From NCBI RefSeq assembly GCF_002965065.1, contig NZ_PTRE01000061.1, positions 1-40,003 on the forward strand: 40,003 bases of DNA, written 5' to 3'. The notes beneath the pieces were generated by a model, which had not been told where the DNA came from, did no database searches, and saw nothing but the letters and a program-made list of their open reading frames with translations. The DNA comes from Escherichia sp. MOD1-EC7003 (lineage in GTDB: Bacteria; Pseudomonadota; Gammaproteobacteria; Enterobacterales; Enterobacteriaceae). The position numbers and the translations under genes were made by a program. This document shows, piece after piece, positions 19,251-29,749 of this stretch (position 1 is its first letter; every line of letters begins with the position of its first letter).

Positions 19251-20459
19251 ATGAATGAATTTCCGGTTGTTTTGGTTATTAACTGCGGTTCGTCTTCAAT
19301 TAAGTTTTCCGTGTTGGATGCCTCCAACTGTGAAGTCTTAATGTCAGGTATTGCCGACGGTATTAACTCGGAAAATGCATTCTTATCCGTAAATGGGGGA
19401 GAGCCAGCTAAGCTGGCTCACCACAGCTACGAAGGTGCATTGAAGGCAATTGCATTTGAACTGGAAAAACGGAATTTAAATGACAGTGTGGCCTTAATTG
19501 GCCACCGCATCGCTCACGGCGGCAGTATTTTTACCGAGTCTGCCATTATTACCGATGAAGTCATTGATAATATCCGTCGCGTTTCTCCGTTGGCGCCGTT
19601 GCATAACTATGCCAATTTAAGTGGTATTGAATCTGCCCAGCAATTATTTCCAGGCATAATGCAGGTAGCGGTTTTTGATACCAGTTTCCACCAGACAATG
19701 GCTCCAGAAGCTTATTTATACGGCCTGCCGTGGAAATATTACGAAGAGTTAGGTGTTCGCCGTTATGGTTTCCACGGCACGTCACACCGCTATGTTTCCC
19801 AGCGCGCGCATTCTTTGCTGAATCTGGCAGAAGATGACTCCGGCCTGATCGTGGCGCATCTTGGCAATGGCGCGTCAATCTGCGCAGTTCGCAACGGGCA
19901 GAGCGTGGACACCTCAATGGGAATGACGCCGTTGGAAGGCTTGATGATGGGCACCCGCAGTGGCGACGTCGACTTCGGAGCGATGTCCTGGATCGCCAGT
20001 CAAACCAACCAGAGCCTGAGTGACCTGGAACGCGTAGTGAATAAAGAGTCGGGATTATTAGGTATTTCCGGTCTTTCTTCGGATTTACGTGTTCTGGAAA
20101 AAGCCTGGCATGAAGGTCACGAACGCGCACAGCTGGCAATTAAAACCTTTGTTCACCGAATTGCCCGTCATATTGCCGGACACGCAGCTTCATTACGTCG
20201 CCTGGATGGAATTATATTCACCGGTGGAATAGGAGAGAACTCAAGTTTAATTCGTCGTCTGGTCATGGAACATTTGGCTGTATTAGGCGTAGAGATTGAT
20301 ACAGAAATGAATAATCGCTCTAACGCCTGTGGTGAGCGAATTGTTTCCAGTGAAAATGCGCGTGTCATTTGTGCCGTTATTCCGACCAACGAAGAAAAAA
20401 TGATTGCTTTAGATGCCATTCATTTAGGCAAAATCAACGCATCCGCAGAATTTGCATAA
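19251..20459 (+). CDS. tdcD: Propionate/acetate kinase
   Basis: TdcD (402 residues) converts propionyl phosphate (or acetyl phosphate) and ADP to propionate and ATP, the energy-yielding last step of anaerobic threonine breakdown. Acetokinase-family motifs: [10 protein letters not shown] at the N-terminus, [42 protein letters not shown] and [11 protein letters not shown] 19251 gives the K-12 length; a frame from 19239 is four codons longer and less well placed. Confidence 0.97.
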   Translation: MNEFPVVLVINCGSSSIKFSVLDASNCEVLMSGIADGINSENAFLSVNGGEPAKLAHHSYEGALKAIAFELEKRNLNDSVALIGHRIAHGGSIFTESAIITDEVIDNIRRVSPLAPLHNYANLSGIESAQQLFPGIMQVAVFDTSFHQTMAPEAYLYGLPWKYYEELGVRRYGFHGTSHRYVSQRAHSLLNLAEDDSGLIVAHLGNGASICAVRNGQSVDTSMGMTPLEGLMMGTRSGDVDFGAMSWIASQTNQSLSDLERVVNKESGLLGISGLSSDLRVLEKAWHEGHERAQLAIKTFVHRIARHIAGHAASLRRLDGIIFTGGIGENSSLIRRLVMEHLAVLGVEIDTEMNNRSNACGERIVSSENARVICAVIPTNEEKMIALDAIHLGKINASAEFA

Positions 20460-20491
20460 TTTAGTGAAGTATTTTAGAGAGATTATTTTTC

Positions 20492-22786
20492 ATGAAGGTA
20501 GATATTGATACCAGCGATAAGCTGTACGCCGACGCATGGCTTGGCTTTAAAGGTACGGACTGGAAAAACGAAATTAATGTCCGCGATTTTATTCAACATA
20601 ACTATACACCTTATGAAGGCGATGAATCTTTCCTCGCCGAAGCGACGCCAGCCACCACGGAATTGTGGGAAAAGGTGATGGAAGGCATTCGTATCGAAAA
20701 CGCAACCCATGCGCCGATTGATTTCGATACCAATATTGCTACCACCATTACCGCTCATGAGGCGGGATATATTAATCAGCCGCTGGAAAAAATTGTTGGC
20801 CTGCAAACGGATGCGCCGTTGAAACGTGCGCTACACCCGTTCGGTGGCATTAATATGATTAAAAGTTCATTCCACGCATATGGCCGTGAAATGGACAGCG
20901 AATTTGAGTACATCTTTACCGATCTGCGTAAAACTCATAATCAGGGCGTATTTGATACGTACTCACCGGATATGCTGCGTTGCCGTAAATCTGGTGTACT
21001 GACGGGTTTGCCAGACGGTTATGGTCGTGGGCGTATCATCGGTGACTATCGCCGCGTGGCGCTGTACGGCATCCGTTATCTGGTACGTGAACGCGAACTG
21101 CAATTTGCCGATCTCCAGTCTCGTCTGGAAAAGGGCGAAGATCTCGAAGCCACCATCCGTCTGCGTGAGGAGCTGGCAGAACATCGTCGTGCGCTGTTGC
21201 AGATTCAGGAAATGGCGGCGAAATACGGCTTTGATATCTCTCGTCCGGCGCAGAATGCACAAGAAGCGGTGCAGTGGCTCTACTTCGCTTACCTGGCGGC
21301 AGTGAAATCGCAAAATGGCGGCGCGATGTCGCTGGGCCGTACGGCATCGTTCCTCGATATCTACATTGAGCGCGACTTTAAAGCTGGCGTACTTAATGAG
21401 CAGCAGGCACAGGAACTGATCGACCACTTCATCATGAAGATCCGCATGGTGCGCTTCCTGCGTACGCCGGAATTTGATTCGCTGTTCTCCGGTGACCCTA
21501 TCTGGGCGACGGAAGTGATCGGCGGGATGGGGCTGGACGGTCGTACGCTGGTGACTAAAAACTCCTTCCGTTATCTGCACACCCTGCACACTATGGGGCC
21601 TGCACCGGAACCTAACCTGACCATTCTGTGGTCGGAAGCATTACCGATTGCCTTCAAAAAATATGCGGCACAAGTCTCCATCGTCACTTCCTCTTTGCAG
21701 TATGAAAATGACGATCTGATGCGTACTGACTTCAACAGTGACGATTACGCGATTGCTTGCTGTGTTAGCCCAATGGTGATTGGTAAGCAAATGCAGTTCT
21801 TTGGTGCACGCGCTAACCTGGCGAAAACGCTGCTGTACGCAATTAACGGCGGGGTGGACGAGAAGCTGAAGATTCAGGTCGGCCCGAAAACGGCACCGCT
21901 GATGGACGACGTACTGGACTACGATAAAGTGATGGACAGCCTCGACCACTTCATGGACTGGCTGGCGGTGCAGTACATCAGCGCACTGAATATCATTCAC
22001 TACATGCACGACAAGTACAGCTATGAAGCCTCGCTGATGGCGCTGCACGATCGTGATGTCTATCGCACCATGGCGTGCGGCATTGCAGGCCTGTCGGTGG
22101 CGACGGACTCCTTATCCGCTATCAAATATGCCCGCGTGAAACCAATCCGTGACGAAAACGGCCTGGCGGTGGATTTCGAAATCGACGGCGAATATCCGCA
22201 GTATGGCAACAACGACGAGCGCGTAGACAGTATTGCCTGCGACCTGGTTGAACGCTTTATGAAGAAAATTAAAGCGCTGCCAACCTATCGCAACGCCGTC
22301 CCTACCCAGTCGATTCTGACTATCACTTCTAACGTGGTGTACGGCCAGAAAACCGGTAATACGCCGGACGGTCGTCGCGCGGGAACACCGTTCGCGCCGG
22401 GCGCTAACCCGATGCATGGCCGTGACCGCAAAGGTGCTGTAGCCTCGTTGACGTCGGTGGCGAAACTGCCGTTCACCTACGCCAAAGATGGTATCTCGTA
22501 CACCTTCTCGATCGTGCCTGCGGCGCTCGGCAAAGAAGATCCCGTACGTAAAACCAACCTTGTCGGCCTGCTGGATGGGTATTTCCACCACGAAGCGGAT
22601 GTCGAAGGCGGTCAACACCTCAACGTCAACGTAATGAATCGGGAAATGCTGCTGGATGCCATCGAGCACCCGGAAAAATATCCCAACCTGACAATCCGTG
22701 TCTCTGGCTATGCCGTGCGCTTCAACGCACTGACCCGTGAACAGCAACAGGATGTCATTTCACGTACCTTTACCCAGGCGCTCTGA
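20492..22786 (+). CDS. tdcE: 2-ketobutyrate formate-lyase / pyruvate formate-lyase
   Basis: TdcE (764 residues) cleaves 2-oxobutyrate (or pyruvate) with CoA to propionyl-CoA (acetyl-CoA) and formate. It is a glycyl-radical enzyme: the active-site cysteine pair is C423-C424 in IACCVSPM, and the radical Gly is G739 in RVSGYAVRF. It needs the PflA activase encoded elsewhere and is destroyed by oxygen, consistent with the anaerobic control of the operon. GAGAG precedes ATG 20492. Length equals K-12 TdcE; it is close to PflB. Confidence 0.97.
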   Translation: MKVDIDTSDKLYADAWLGFKGTDWKNEINVRDFIQHNYTPYEGDESFLAEATPATTELWEKVMEGIRIENATHAPIDFDTNIATTITAHEAGYINQPLEKIVGLQTDAPLKRALHPFGGINMIKSSFHAYGREMDSEFEYIFTDLRKTHNQGVFDTYSPDMLRCRKSGVLTGLPDGYGRGRIIGDYRRVALYGIRYLVRERELQFADLQSRLEKGEDLEATIRLREELAEHRRALLQIQEMAAKYGFDISRPAQNAQEAVQWLYFAYLAAVKSQNGGAMSLGRTASFLDIYIERDFKAGVLNEQQAQELIDHFIMKIRMVRFLRTPEFDSLFSGDPIWATEVIGGMGLDGRTLVTKNSFRYLHTLHTMGPAPEPNLTILWSEALPIAFKKYAAQVSIVTSSLQYENDDLMRTDFNSDDYAIACCVSPMVIGKQMQFFGARANLAKTLLYAINGGVDEKLKIQVGPKTAPLMDDVLDYDKVMDSLDHFMDWLAVQYISALNIIHYMHDKYSYEASLMALHDRDVYRTMACGIAGLSVATDSLSAIKYARVKPIRDENGLAVDFEIDGEYPQYGNNDERVDSIACDLVERFMKKIKALPTYRNAVPTQSILTITSNVVYGQKTGNTPDGRRAGTPFAPGANPMHGRDRKGAVASLTSVAKLPFTYAKDGISYTFSIVPAALGKEDPVRKTNLVGLLDGYFHHEADVEGGQHLNVNVMNREMLLDAIEHPEKYPNLTIRVSGYAVRFNALTREQQQDVISRTFTQAL

Positions 22787-22799
22787 CGCTGGAGGATGT

Positions 22800-23189
22800 A
22801 TGAAAAAGATTATCGAAACGCAACGTGCCCCTGGCGCAATTGGTCCTTATGTTCAGGGCGTGGATTTAGGCAGCATGGTCTTCACCTCCGGGCAAATTCC
22901 GGTTTGCCCGCAGACCGGTGAGATCCCGGCTGATGTGCAAGATCAGGCGCGTTTAAGCCTCGAAAACGTCAAAGCGATCGTGGTTGCTGCCGGGCTGAAC
23001 GTGGGCGACATCATCAAGATGACTGTGTTCATCACCGATCTGAATGATTTTGCCACCATCAATGAAGTCTATAAGCAGTTCTTCGATGAGCATCAGGCGA
23101 CCTACCCGACCCGTAGCTGCGTGCAGGTCGCGCGTTTGCCGAAAGATGTGAAGCTGGAAATTGAAGCCATCGCTGTGCGTAGTGCGTAA
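22800..23189 (+). CDS. tdcF: Enamine/imine deaminase (RidA/YjgF family)
   Basis: TdcF (129 residues) is a RidA-family protein that hydrolyses reactive enamine/imine intermediates released by PLP dehydratases such as TdcB, giving the 2-ketoacid and ammonia. RidA features are GAIGPYVQG, FTSGQIP and, near the end, TRSCVQVARLPKDVKLEIEA with the substrate-carboxylate-binding Arg. It forms trimers with ligand sites between subunits. ATG 22800 follows GGAGG; the longer frame from 22737 lies inside tdcE. Position behind tdcE fits a detoxifying role. Confidence 0.96.
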   Translation: MKKIIETQRAPGAIGPYVQGVDLGSMVFTSGQIPVCPQTGEIPADVQDQARLSLENVKAIVVAAGLNVGDIIKMTVFITDLNDFATINEVYKQFFDEHQATYPTRSCVQVARLPKDVKLEIEAIAVRSA

Positions 23190-23260
23190 AGCCTCGTGAG
23201 CGGGACGGCCATAAGGTCGTTCCGCTCCACTTCACTGAACGGCAATCCGAGGGTATGGAT

Positions 23261-24625
23261 ATGATTAGTGCATTCGATATTTTCAAAATTGGGATTGGTC
23301 CCTCCAGTTCGCATACCGTGGGGCCAATGAATGCCGGAAAAAGTTTTATTGATCGGCTGGAAAGTAGCGGCTTATTAACCGCGCCGAGCCATATTGTGGT
23401 CGATCTGTACGGGTCGTTGTCACTGACGGGCAAAGGCCATGCCACGGATGTCGCCATCATCATGGGACTGGCAGGAAACAGTCCGCAGGATGTTGTTATT
23501 GATGAGATCCCTGCATTTATAGAGTTAGTAACGCGTAGCGGGCGGTTGCCAGTGGCTTCTGGTGCGCATGTTGTTGATTTCCCTGTAGCAAAGAACATTA
23601 TCTTCCATCCTGAAATGTTGCCTCGTCATGAGAACGGGATGCGGATTACAGCCTGGAATGGGCAGAAAGAGCTATTAAGTAAAACCTATTACTCTGTCGG
23701 CGGCGGGTTTATTGTCGAAGAAGAACACTTCGGCCTGTCGCATGATGTTGAAGTCCCTGTACCTTACGATTTCCACTCAGCAGGTGAACTGCTGAAAATG
23801 TGTGATTACAACGGCCTGTCTATTTCTGGCCTGATGATGCATAACGAGTTGGCGCTGCGTAGCAAAGCGGAAATTGACGCCGGTTTTGCCCGTATCTGGC
23901 AAGTGATGCACGACGGCATTGAACGCGGGATGAACACTGAAGGCGTGCTGCCTGGTCCGCTCAATGTGCCGCGCCGTGCTGTGGCACTGCGTCGTCAGCT
24001 GGTTTCCAGCGATAACATCTCTAACGATCCGATGAACGTCATCGACTGGATCAACATGTATGCGCTGGCGGTGAGTGAAGAAAACGCCGCTGGCGGGCGC
24101 GTAGTAACAGCACCGACCAATGGGGCGTGTGGCATTATTCCGGCAGTGCTGGCTTATTATGATAAGTTCCGTCGCCCGGTGAATGAGCGGTCAATTGCCC
24201 GCTATTTTCTGGCTGCGGGGGCTATTGGCGCGCTGTATAAAATGAACGCCTCCATCTCTGGCGCGGAAGTTGGCTGTCAGGGGGAAATTGGGGTGGCCTG
24301 TTCAATGGCGGCGGCAGGGTTAACTGAACTACTGGGCGGCAGTCCGGCGCAGGTATGCAATGCGGCAGAAATCGCGATGGAGCATAACCTTGGGCTGACC
24401 TGCGATCCGGTTGCCGGACAGGTACAAATCCCCTGTATTGAACGTAATGCCATTAATGCCGTGAAAGCGGTAAACGCCGCGCGGATGGCGATGCGCCGCA
24501 CCTCGGCACCGCGTGTTTCACTCGATAAAGTGATCGAGACGATGTATGAAACCGGCAAAGATATGAATGATAAATACCGCGAAACATCACGCGGAGGACT
24601 GGCTATTAAAGTGGTCTGCGGCTGA
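23261..24625 (+). CDS. tdcG: L-serine dehydratase (iron-sulfur)
   Basis: TdcG (454 residues) deaminates L-serine to pyruvate and ammonia. It is a PLP-independent, [4Fe-4S] SdaA/SdaB-type enzyme with the N-terminal beta domain ([16 protein letters not shown]) and C-terminal alpha domain holding cluster Cys residues in [17 protein letters not shown] and [13 protein letters not shown] 23261 (the Met of MISAFD) gives the K-12 length; the Met at 23255 is two codons upstream. The 71-bp tdcF-tdcG gap has a short inverted repeat (AGCGGGACGG/TCGTTCCGCT). It ends the tdc operon. Confidence 0.96.
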   Translation: MISAFDIFKIGIGPSSSHTVGPMNAGKSFIDRLESSGLLTAPSHIVVDLYGSLSLTGKGHATDVAIIMGLAGNSPQDVVIDEIPAFIELVTRSGRLPVASGAHVVDFPVAKNIIFHPEMLPRHENGMRITAWNGQKELLSKTYYSVGGGFIVEEEHFGLSHDVEVPVPYDFHSAGELLKMCDYNGLSISGLMMHNELALRSKAEIDAGFARIWQVMHDGIERGMNTEGVLPGPLNVPRRAVALRRQLVSSDNISNDPMNVIDWINMYALAVSEENAAGGRVVTAPTNGACGIIPAVLAYYDKFRRPVNERSIARYFLAAGAIGALYKMNASISGAEVGCQGEIGVACSMAAAGLTELLGGSPAQVCNAAEIAMEHNLGLTCDPVAGQVQIPCIERNAINAVKAVNAARMAMRRTSAPRVSLDKVIETMYETGKDMNDKYRETSRGGLAIKVVCG

Positions 24626-24649
24626 CATTACAGCCAGCTTTCATCTTTG

Positions 24650-24675
24650 GGTGCACAAATGTGCACCTTTTTTTT
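24650..24675 (+). terminator. Rho-independent terminator of the tdc operon
   Basis: GGTGCAC (24650-24656) pairs with GTGCACC (24661-24667) around AAAT, followed by eight T (24668-24675). It lies 25 bp after the tdcG stop and separates tdc from cyuP. Confidence 0.92.
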
Positions 24676-24898
24676 GTGATCAGCCGCAAATAGAGAATGA
24701 ATATTCTCTTGTGGTTAATTTAGTAGAAAATTCTTATCCATCTCCGTTATTTCAAAGTCTTGATTGTGAAGATTTTCTCTGACCTTGCGCGTATCATTTC
24801 TTTATTCTAATTACTCGCCTGCAAAAACGTAGACCGCATATCGCCTTGATGCGGCTAGAAAAAAATAAAAAGCCCTACAAAATATTGAGCGAGAAATT

Positions 24899-26230
24899 AT
24901 GGAAATAGCATCGAATAAAGGCGTCATTGCAGACGCTTCGACCCCGGCGGGGCGTGCTGGAATGAGTGAGAGTGAGTGGCGAGAAGCAATCAAATTCGAC
25001 AGTACCGACACCGGTTGGGTGATTATGAGTATCGGGATGGCGATTGGCGCGGGGATTGTTTTTCTCCCGGTGCAGGTCGGTTTGATGGGATTGTGGGTAT
25101 TTTTGCTCTCATCGGTGATTGGTTACCCGGCAATGTATCTGTTTCAGCGGTTGTTTATTAATACGCTGGCAGAATCACCAGAATGTAAAGATTACCCGAG
25201 CGTCATTAGCGGTTATTTAGGTAAAAACTGGGGCATCCTGTTAGGGGCGCTTTATTTCGTAATGCTGGTGATCTGGATGTTCGTCTATTCCACCGCCATC
25301 ACCAACGATAGTGCTTCCTACCTGCATACCTTCGGCGTGACGGAAGGAGTGCTGTCAGACAGTCCCTTTTATGGTCTGGTACTGATTTGCATTCTGGTGG
25401 CGATTTCCTCACGCGGCGAGAAACTGTTATTCAAAATTTCGACCGGCATGGTGCTGACCAAGCTGCTGGTGGTCGCGGCGCTGGGCGTGTCAATGGTCGG
25501 AATGTGGCATCTGTATAACGTCGGTTCGCTGCCGCCACTGGGGCTGCTGGTGAAAAACGCCATTATTACGCTGCCGTTTACCCTGACGTCGATTCTGTTT
25601 ATCCAGACGTTAAGCCCGATGGTGATCTCTTATCGCTCACGGGAAAAATCAATTGAAGTGGCGCGGCATAAAGCATTGCGGGCAATGAATATCGCGTTTG
25701 GCATTTTGTTTGTCACCGTCTTTTTCTACGCCGTGTCGTTCACGCTGGCGATGGGACATGACGAAGCGGTAAAAGCCTACGAGCAGAATATTTCCGCACT
25801 GGCGATTGCCGCACAGTTTATTAGCGGTGACGGCGCAGCGTGGGTGAAAGTGGTCAGCGTCATTCTCAATATTTTTGCTGTAATGACTGCATTCTTTGGC
25901 GTCTATTTAGGCTTTCGCGAAGCAACGCAAGGGATCGTAATGAACATCCTGCGTCGCAAGATGCCTGCCGAGAAGATTAACGAAAATCTCGTTCAGCGCG
26001 GCATCATGATTTTCGCCATTTTGCTGGCCTGGAGCGCCATCGTACTGAACGCACCGGTGTTGAGCTTCACCTCTATCTGTAGCCCGATTTTCGGCATGGT
26101 AGGGTGCCTGATCCCGGCGTGGCTGGTTTACAAAGTACCTGCATTGCACAAATACAAAGGGATGTCTCTGTACCTGATTATCGTCACTGGTTTGTTGCTT
26201 TGTGTTTCTCCGTTCCTGGCATTTTCTTGA
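24899..26230 (+). CDS. cyuP: Cysteine (D/L-serine family) proton symporter
   Basis: CyuP (formerly YhaO/DlsT; 443 residues) is an inner-membrane symporter of the HAAAP/SdaC-TdcC family, importing cysteine for the desulfidase encoded by the next gene. About eleven hydrophobic segments are visible; the first, IGMAIGAGIVFLPVQVG, matches the equivalent in TdcC. The N-terminal ~40 residues are hydrophilic. In K-12 the cyuPA operon is activated by CyuR (DecR) in response to cysteine, mainly without oxygen. GAGCGAG precedes ATG 24899, and cyuA follows after 27 bp. Confidence 0.94.
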   Translation: MEIASNKGVIADASTPAGRAGMSESEWREAIKFDSTDTGWVIMSIGMAIGAGIVFLPVQVGLMGLWVFLLSSVIGYPAMYLFQRLFINTLAESPECKDYPSVISGYLGKNWGILLGALYFVMLVIWMFVYSTAITNDSASYLHTFGVTEGVLSDSPFYGLVLICILVAISSRGEKLLFKISTGMVLTKLLVVAALGVSMVGMWHLYNVGSLPPLGLLVKNAIITLPFTLTSILFIQTLSPMVISYRSREKSIEVARHKALRAMNIAFGILFVTVFFYAVSFTLAMGHDEAVKAYEQNISALAIAAQFISGDGAAWVKVVSVILNIFAVMTAFFGVYLGFREATQGIVMNILRRKMPAEKINENLVQRGIMIFAILLAWSAIVLNAPVLSFTSICSPIFGMVGCLIPAWLVYKVPALHKYKGMSLYLIIVTGLLLCVSPFLAFS

Positions 26231-26257
26231 TTTACCTGAAATTTTAAGGTTTTTAAT

Positions 26258-27568
26258 ATGTTTGATTCGACTTTAAATCCGTTATGGCAGCGTTACATCC
26301 TCGCCGTTCAGGAGGAAGTAAAACCGGCGCTGGGATGTACTGAACCGATTTCACTGGCGCTGGCGGCGGCGGTTGCGGCGGCAGAACTGGAAGGTCCGGT
26401 TGAACGTGTAGAAGCCTGGGTTTCGCCAAATCTGATGAAGAACGGTCTGGGCGTGACCGTTCCCGGCACGGGAATGGTGGGGCTGCCGATTGCGGCGGCG
26501 CTGGGGGCGTTAGGTGGAAATGCCAACGCCGGGCTGGAAGTGCTGAAAGACGCAACGGCGCAGGCAATTGCCGATGCCAAAGCTCTGCTGGCGGCGGGGA
26601 AAGTCTCGGTTAAAATCCAGGAACCTTGCGATGAAATCCTCTTCTCACGCGCCAAAGTCTGGAACGGTGAGAAGTGGGCGTGTGTCACCATCGTCGGTGG
26701 GCATACCAACATTGTGCATATCGAGACGAACAATGGCGTGGTTTTCACCCAGCAGGAGAGTGTTACAGCAGGCGAGCAAGAGTCGCCGCTGGCGGTGCTC
26801 TCCAGAACGACGCTGGCCGAGATCCTGCAATTCGTCAATGAAGTGCCGTTTGCGGCGATCCGCTTTATTCTCGATTCCGCGAAGTTAAATTGCGCGTTAT
26901 CGCAGGAAGGTTTGAGTGGTCACTGGGGGCTGCATATTGGCGCGACGCTGGAGAAACAGTGTGCACGCGGTTTGCTGGCGAAAGATCTCTCTTCATCCAT
27001 TGTGATTCGTACCAGCGCGGCATCCGATGCGCGTATGGGCGGCGCTACGCTTCCGGCAATGAGTAACTCCGGTTCCGGCAATCAGGGGATCACCGCAACA
27101 ATGCCTGTGGTGGTGGTCGCAGAACACTTCGGGGCAGATGATGAGCGACTGGCGCGTGCGCTGATGCTTTCGCATTTGAGCGCGATTTACATCCATAACC
27201 AGTTACCGCGTTTGTCTGCGCTGTGTGCCGCAACAACCGCAGCAATGGGGGCTGCCGCCGGGATGGCATGGCTGGTAGATGGGCGTTATGAAACCATCTC
27301 GATGGCGATCAGCAGTATGATCGGCGATGTCAGCGGCATGATTTGCGATGGTGCGTCGAACAGCTGCGCGATGAAGGTTTCGACCAGTGCTTCGGCTGCG
27401 TGGAAAGCGGTGTTAATGGCGCTGGATGATACCGCCGTGACCGGCAATGAAGGTATTGTGGCGCATGATGTTGAGCAGTCGATTGCCAACCTGTGTGCGC
27501 TGGCAAGCTATTCGATGCAGCAAACGGATCGGCAGATTATCGAGATTATGGCGAGCAAGGCCAGATAA
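26258..27568 (+). CDS. cyuA: L-cysteine desulfidase
   Basis: CyuA (formerly YhaM; 436 residues) breaks L-cysteine into pyruvate, ammonia and hydrogen sulfide using a [4Fe-4S] cluster. Cluster Cys candidates are C27 in PALGCTEP, C363 in MICDGAS and C370 in NSCAMK. The middle has the conserved [16 protein letters not shown] segment. The upper fold is related to the serine-dehydratase alpha domain, as in TdcG. It is cotranscribed with cyuP, and the pair is a major anaerobic cysteine-degrading and sulfide-producing route. REP elements follow the gene instead of a canonical terminator. Confidence 0.95.
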   Translation: MFDSTLNPLWQRYILAVQEEVKPALGCTEPISLALAAAVAAAELEGPVERVEAWVSPNLMKNGLGVTVPGTGMVGLPIAAALGALGGNANAGLEVLKDATAQAIADAKALLAAGKVSVKIQEPCDEILFSRAKVWNGEKWACVTIVGGHTNIVHIETNNGVVFTQQESVTAGEQESPLAVLSRTTLAEILQFVNEVPFAAIRFILDSAKLNCALSQEGLSGHWGLHIGATLEKQCARGLLAKDLSSSIVIRTSAASDARMGGATLPAMSNSGSGNQGITATMPVVVVAEHFGADDERLARALMLSHLSAIYIHNQLPRLSALCAATTAAMGAAAGMAWLVDGRYETISMAISSMIGDVSGMICDGASNSCAMKVSTSASAAWKAVLMALDDTAVTGNEGIVAHDVEQSIANLCALASYSMQQTDRQIIEIMASKAR

Positions 27569-27589
27569 ACGCCAGGTTTTGGGTATCGT

Positions 27590-27691
<102 letters not shown>

Positions 27692-27699
27692 ACCTGTCT

Positions 27700-27864
27700 T
27701 TACGCGGTAGCTTCATCCTCGGCTAAACGCGTTTCAGCATCCGCGACGATGGCCTCCAGCTCGCTCAACATCTCTTCATAGCCAAAATTTTTAGCGGTGC
27801 GAGCAGGTTCTTTCGCCACCTCGGGCTTCACTGGCTGACGCTTTTTGGCCGATTTTTTACTCAT
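27700..27864 (-). CDS. yhaL: Small hypothetical protein YhaL
   Basis: A 54-residue soluble protein of unknown function: basic N-terminus (MSKKSAKKRQP) and acidic C-terminus (MLSELEAIVADAETRLAEDEATA region) that reads as a short amphipathic helix. The start lies within three consecutive ATG codons (27870, 27867, 27864) after AGGGAG; 27864 gives the K-12 length, the others add one or two Met. It follows yhaK at about 16-22 bp, so the two are likely cotranscribed. Confidence 0.82.
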   Translation of the reverse strand: MSKKSAKKRQPVKPEVAKEPARTAKNFGYEEMLSELEAIVADAETRLAEDEATA

Positions 27865-27886
27865 CATCATCTCCCTGTAAAAACAG

Positions 27887-28588
27887 CTAGACAGGCAAAT
27901 CTATCAGCAAAGCGCGCAGTGGGGAATCAGCAACCAGCGTAATGTTAGCCTCGTCACGAATAAATGCCCCATCACCACAGGTCAGTGCCGCTTTCTCTTC
28001 ATGGTTCGTAATTGCATGAAATTGACCGTGAATCGATTGTAAATAGGCGCGCGGGCCGTGCAGTTGGACGTTCGCACTTTCGCCCTTAGCGAGCACGATA
28101 TGATGCAGCCACACTTGCTGGCGCAATTGCAGGCTTCCCATCGATCCATCTGGCGAGGCGATTAATTGCTGCTTGCCCATGTTAAGCCCCTGTTTTTGAA
28201 TCAGCGGATTCTCTCGCTGCGGGCAGGCATCCAGCCATAGCTGCATTCGCGTTAACGGTTTGTCTTTGCGGATATTGTGTTCGCTATAGCTGACACCCGG
28301 CTGGGTAGAAAGCAGCAACGCTTCACCGGCGCTGGCCTGAACATGATTGCCTTCGCTGTCGCGATACTCAGCTTCTCCATCCAGAATCACATTTAAAATA
28401 TCGACTTTGGGATAGGTCCGCGGCTGAAAGGCGGCACCTGGGGCCAGCTCTTCCTGGTTAAGCACGCGCAGGGAGGCATAGCCTAACAATGTCGGGTCGA
28501 AGTAGTGTCCAAAGGAAAAAGTATACCGGGCCTGCAACCATCCGTAGTCTGCTTGTCCACATTGCCTGGCAGTTCGGGTAGTAATCAT
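27887..28588 (-). CDS. yhaK: Pirin-like bicupin protein YhaK
   Basis: YhaK (233 residues) is a pirin-family bicupin. The first cupin (~30-125) includes FGHYFDP and the GEALLLSTQPGVSYSEHN segment. The second (~135-230) includes HIVLAKGESA. Compared with metal-binding pirins it lacks the full His/Glu metal set, and K-12 YhaK is described as a cytosolic redox-sensitive protein whose gene is repressed by the nitric-oxide sensor NsrR. AGAGAGG precedes ATG 28588. The 104-bp gap to divergent yhaJ holds both promoters. Biochemical role unknown. Confidence 0.92.
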   Translation of the reverse strand: MITTRTARQCGQADYGWLQARYTFSFGHYFDPTLLGYASLRVLNQEELAPGAAFQPRTYPKVDILNVILDGEAEYRDSEGNHVQASAGEALLLSTQPGVSYSEHNIRKDKPLTRMQLWLDACPQRENPLIQKQGLNMGKQQLIASPDGSMGSLQLRQQVWLHHIVLAKGESANVQLHGPRAYLQSIHGQFHAITNHEEKAALTCGDGAFIRDEANITLVADSPLRALLIDLPV

Positions 28589-28692
28589 AATTCTTGACCT
28601 CTCTTTACTTCCTTTTATGGTAAGGGGCTGGACGCGACATTGTTAGCCAGATATTCTGCCCGGTATGTTCAAATTTCCTGAATGAGAACGAA

Positions 28693-29589
28693 ATGGCCAA
28701 AGAAAGGGCATTAACGCTGGAAGCACTACGGGTTATGGATGCGATCGATCGCCGGGGCAGTTTTGCGGCGGCGGCAGATGAACTGGGACGCGTGCCTTCC
28801 GCACTTAGCTACACCATGCAAAAACTGGAAGAAGAGCTGGATGTGGTGCTATTTGACCGTTCGGGCCATCGCACTAAATTTACCAATGTCGGGCGGATGT
28901 TACTGGAGCGAGGACGCGTTCTGCTGGAAGCCGCAGATAAACTGACTACCGATGCGGAAGCTCTCGCGCGCGGTTGGGAAACGCATCTCACCATTGTGAC
29001 CGAGGCGCTGGTACCGACACCAGCCTTTTTCCCGTTAATCGACAAACTGGCGGCAAAAGCCAATACCCAACTGGCAATCATCACCGAAGTGCTGGCGGGG
29101 GCGTGGGAACGGCTGGAGCAGGGGCGGGCAGATATTGTTATCGCGCCGGATATGCATTTTCGTTCCTCGTCGGAGATCAACTCACGCAAGCTCTATACCT
29201 TAATGAACGTCTACGTTGCCGCGCCGGATCACCCGATTCATCAGGAGCCTGAACCGTTATCTGAAGTGACGCGCGTGAAATATCGTGGAATTGCGGTGGC
29301 AGATACCGCGCGTGAGCGCCCGGTATTGACCGTACAGCTGCTGGACAAACAGCCGCGCTTAACGGTGAGCACGATTGAAGATAAACGTCAGGCGTTACTG
29401 GCGGGGCTTGGTGTTGCAACAATGCCGTATCCGATGGTCGAAAAAGATATTGCGCAAGGGCGGTTGCGTGTTGTCAGCCCGGAATCAACCAGCGAGATCG
29501 ATATCATTATGGCCTGGCGTCGCGACAGTATGGGGGAAGCGAAATCCTGGTGTCTGCGGGAAATTCCCAAACTTTTTAGCGGAAAATAA
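28693..29589 (+). CDS. yhaJ: LysR-type transcriptional regulator YhaJ
   Basis: YhaJ (298 residues) is a LysR regulator with the N-terminal winged helix at ~5-65 (LRVMDAIDRRGSFAAAADEL, then RVPSALSYTMQKLEEEL) and effector domain at ~90-295. In E. coli it responds to dinitrotoluene-derived compounds, activates yqjF, and in pathogenic strains affects type III secretion genes. yqjF is present at 30807-31199. It is divergent from yhaK. GAGAACGA precedes ATG 28693. Confidence 0.95.
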   Translation: MAKERALTLEALRVMDAIDRRGSFAAAADELGRVPSALSYTMQKLEEELDVVLFDRSGHRTKFTNVGRMLLERGRVLLEAADKLTTDAEALARGWETHLTIVTEALVPTPAFFPLIDKLAAKANTQLAIITEVLAGAWERLEQGRADIVIAPDMHFRSSSEINSRKLYTLMNVYVAAPDHPIHQEPEPLSEVTRVKYRGIAVADTARERPVLTVQLLDKQPRLTVSTIEDKRQALLAGLGVATMPYPMVEKDIAQGRLRVVSPESTSEIDIIMAWRRDSMGEAKSWCLREIPKLFSGK

Positions 29590-29592
29590 TTG

Positions 29593-29627
29593 ATTAAGCA
29601 CCTTTTACAAGGTGCTTAATTATTATT
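29593..29627 (+). terminator. yhaJ terminator
   Basis: ATTAAGCACC (29593-29602) pairs perfectly with GGTGCTTAAT (29611-29620) around TTTTACAA, followed by TATTATT. It lies 3 bases after the yhaJ stop codon. Confidence 0.88.
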
Positions 29628-29665
29628 CCTGTGCCCGTTTTGGGGCTGGCCCAAAGCGTTTGTAG

Positions 29666-29694
29666 GTTGGATAAGGCGCTCACGCCGCATCCGA
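29666..29694. repeat. REP element between yhaJ and yqjG
   Basis: GTTGGATAAGGCG and CGCCGCATCCGAC form one REP palindrome in the 160-bp gap between the 3' ends of yhaJ and yqjG. In K-12 the genes yhaH and yhaI are found in this position; neither is present. Confidence 0.8.
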
Positions 29695-29749
29695 CATGAA
29701 CAACACGCACTTAGCTAATAATCAGACGCATCTCGTAAAGCGCCTTTTA

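Noticed and set aside
21641..22747. Long minus-strand frames inside tdcE
   Set aside because: They are shadows of a codon-biased gene with clear PFL motifs on the plus strand.
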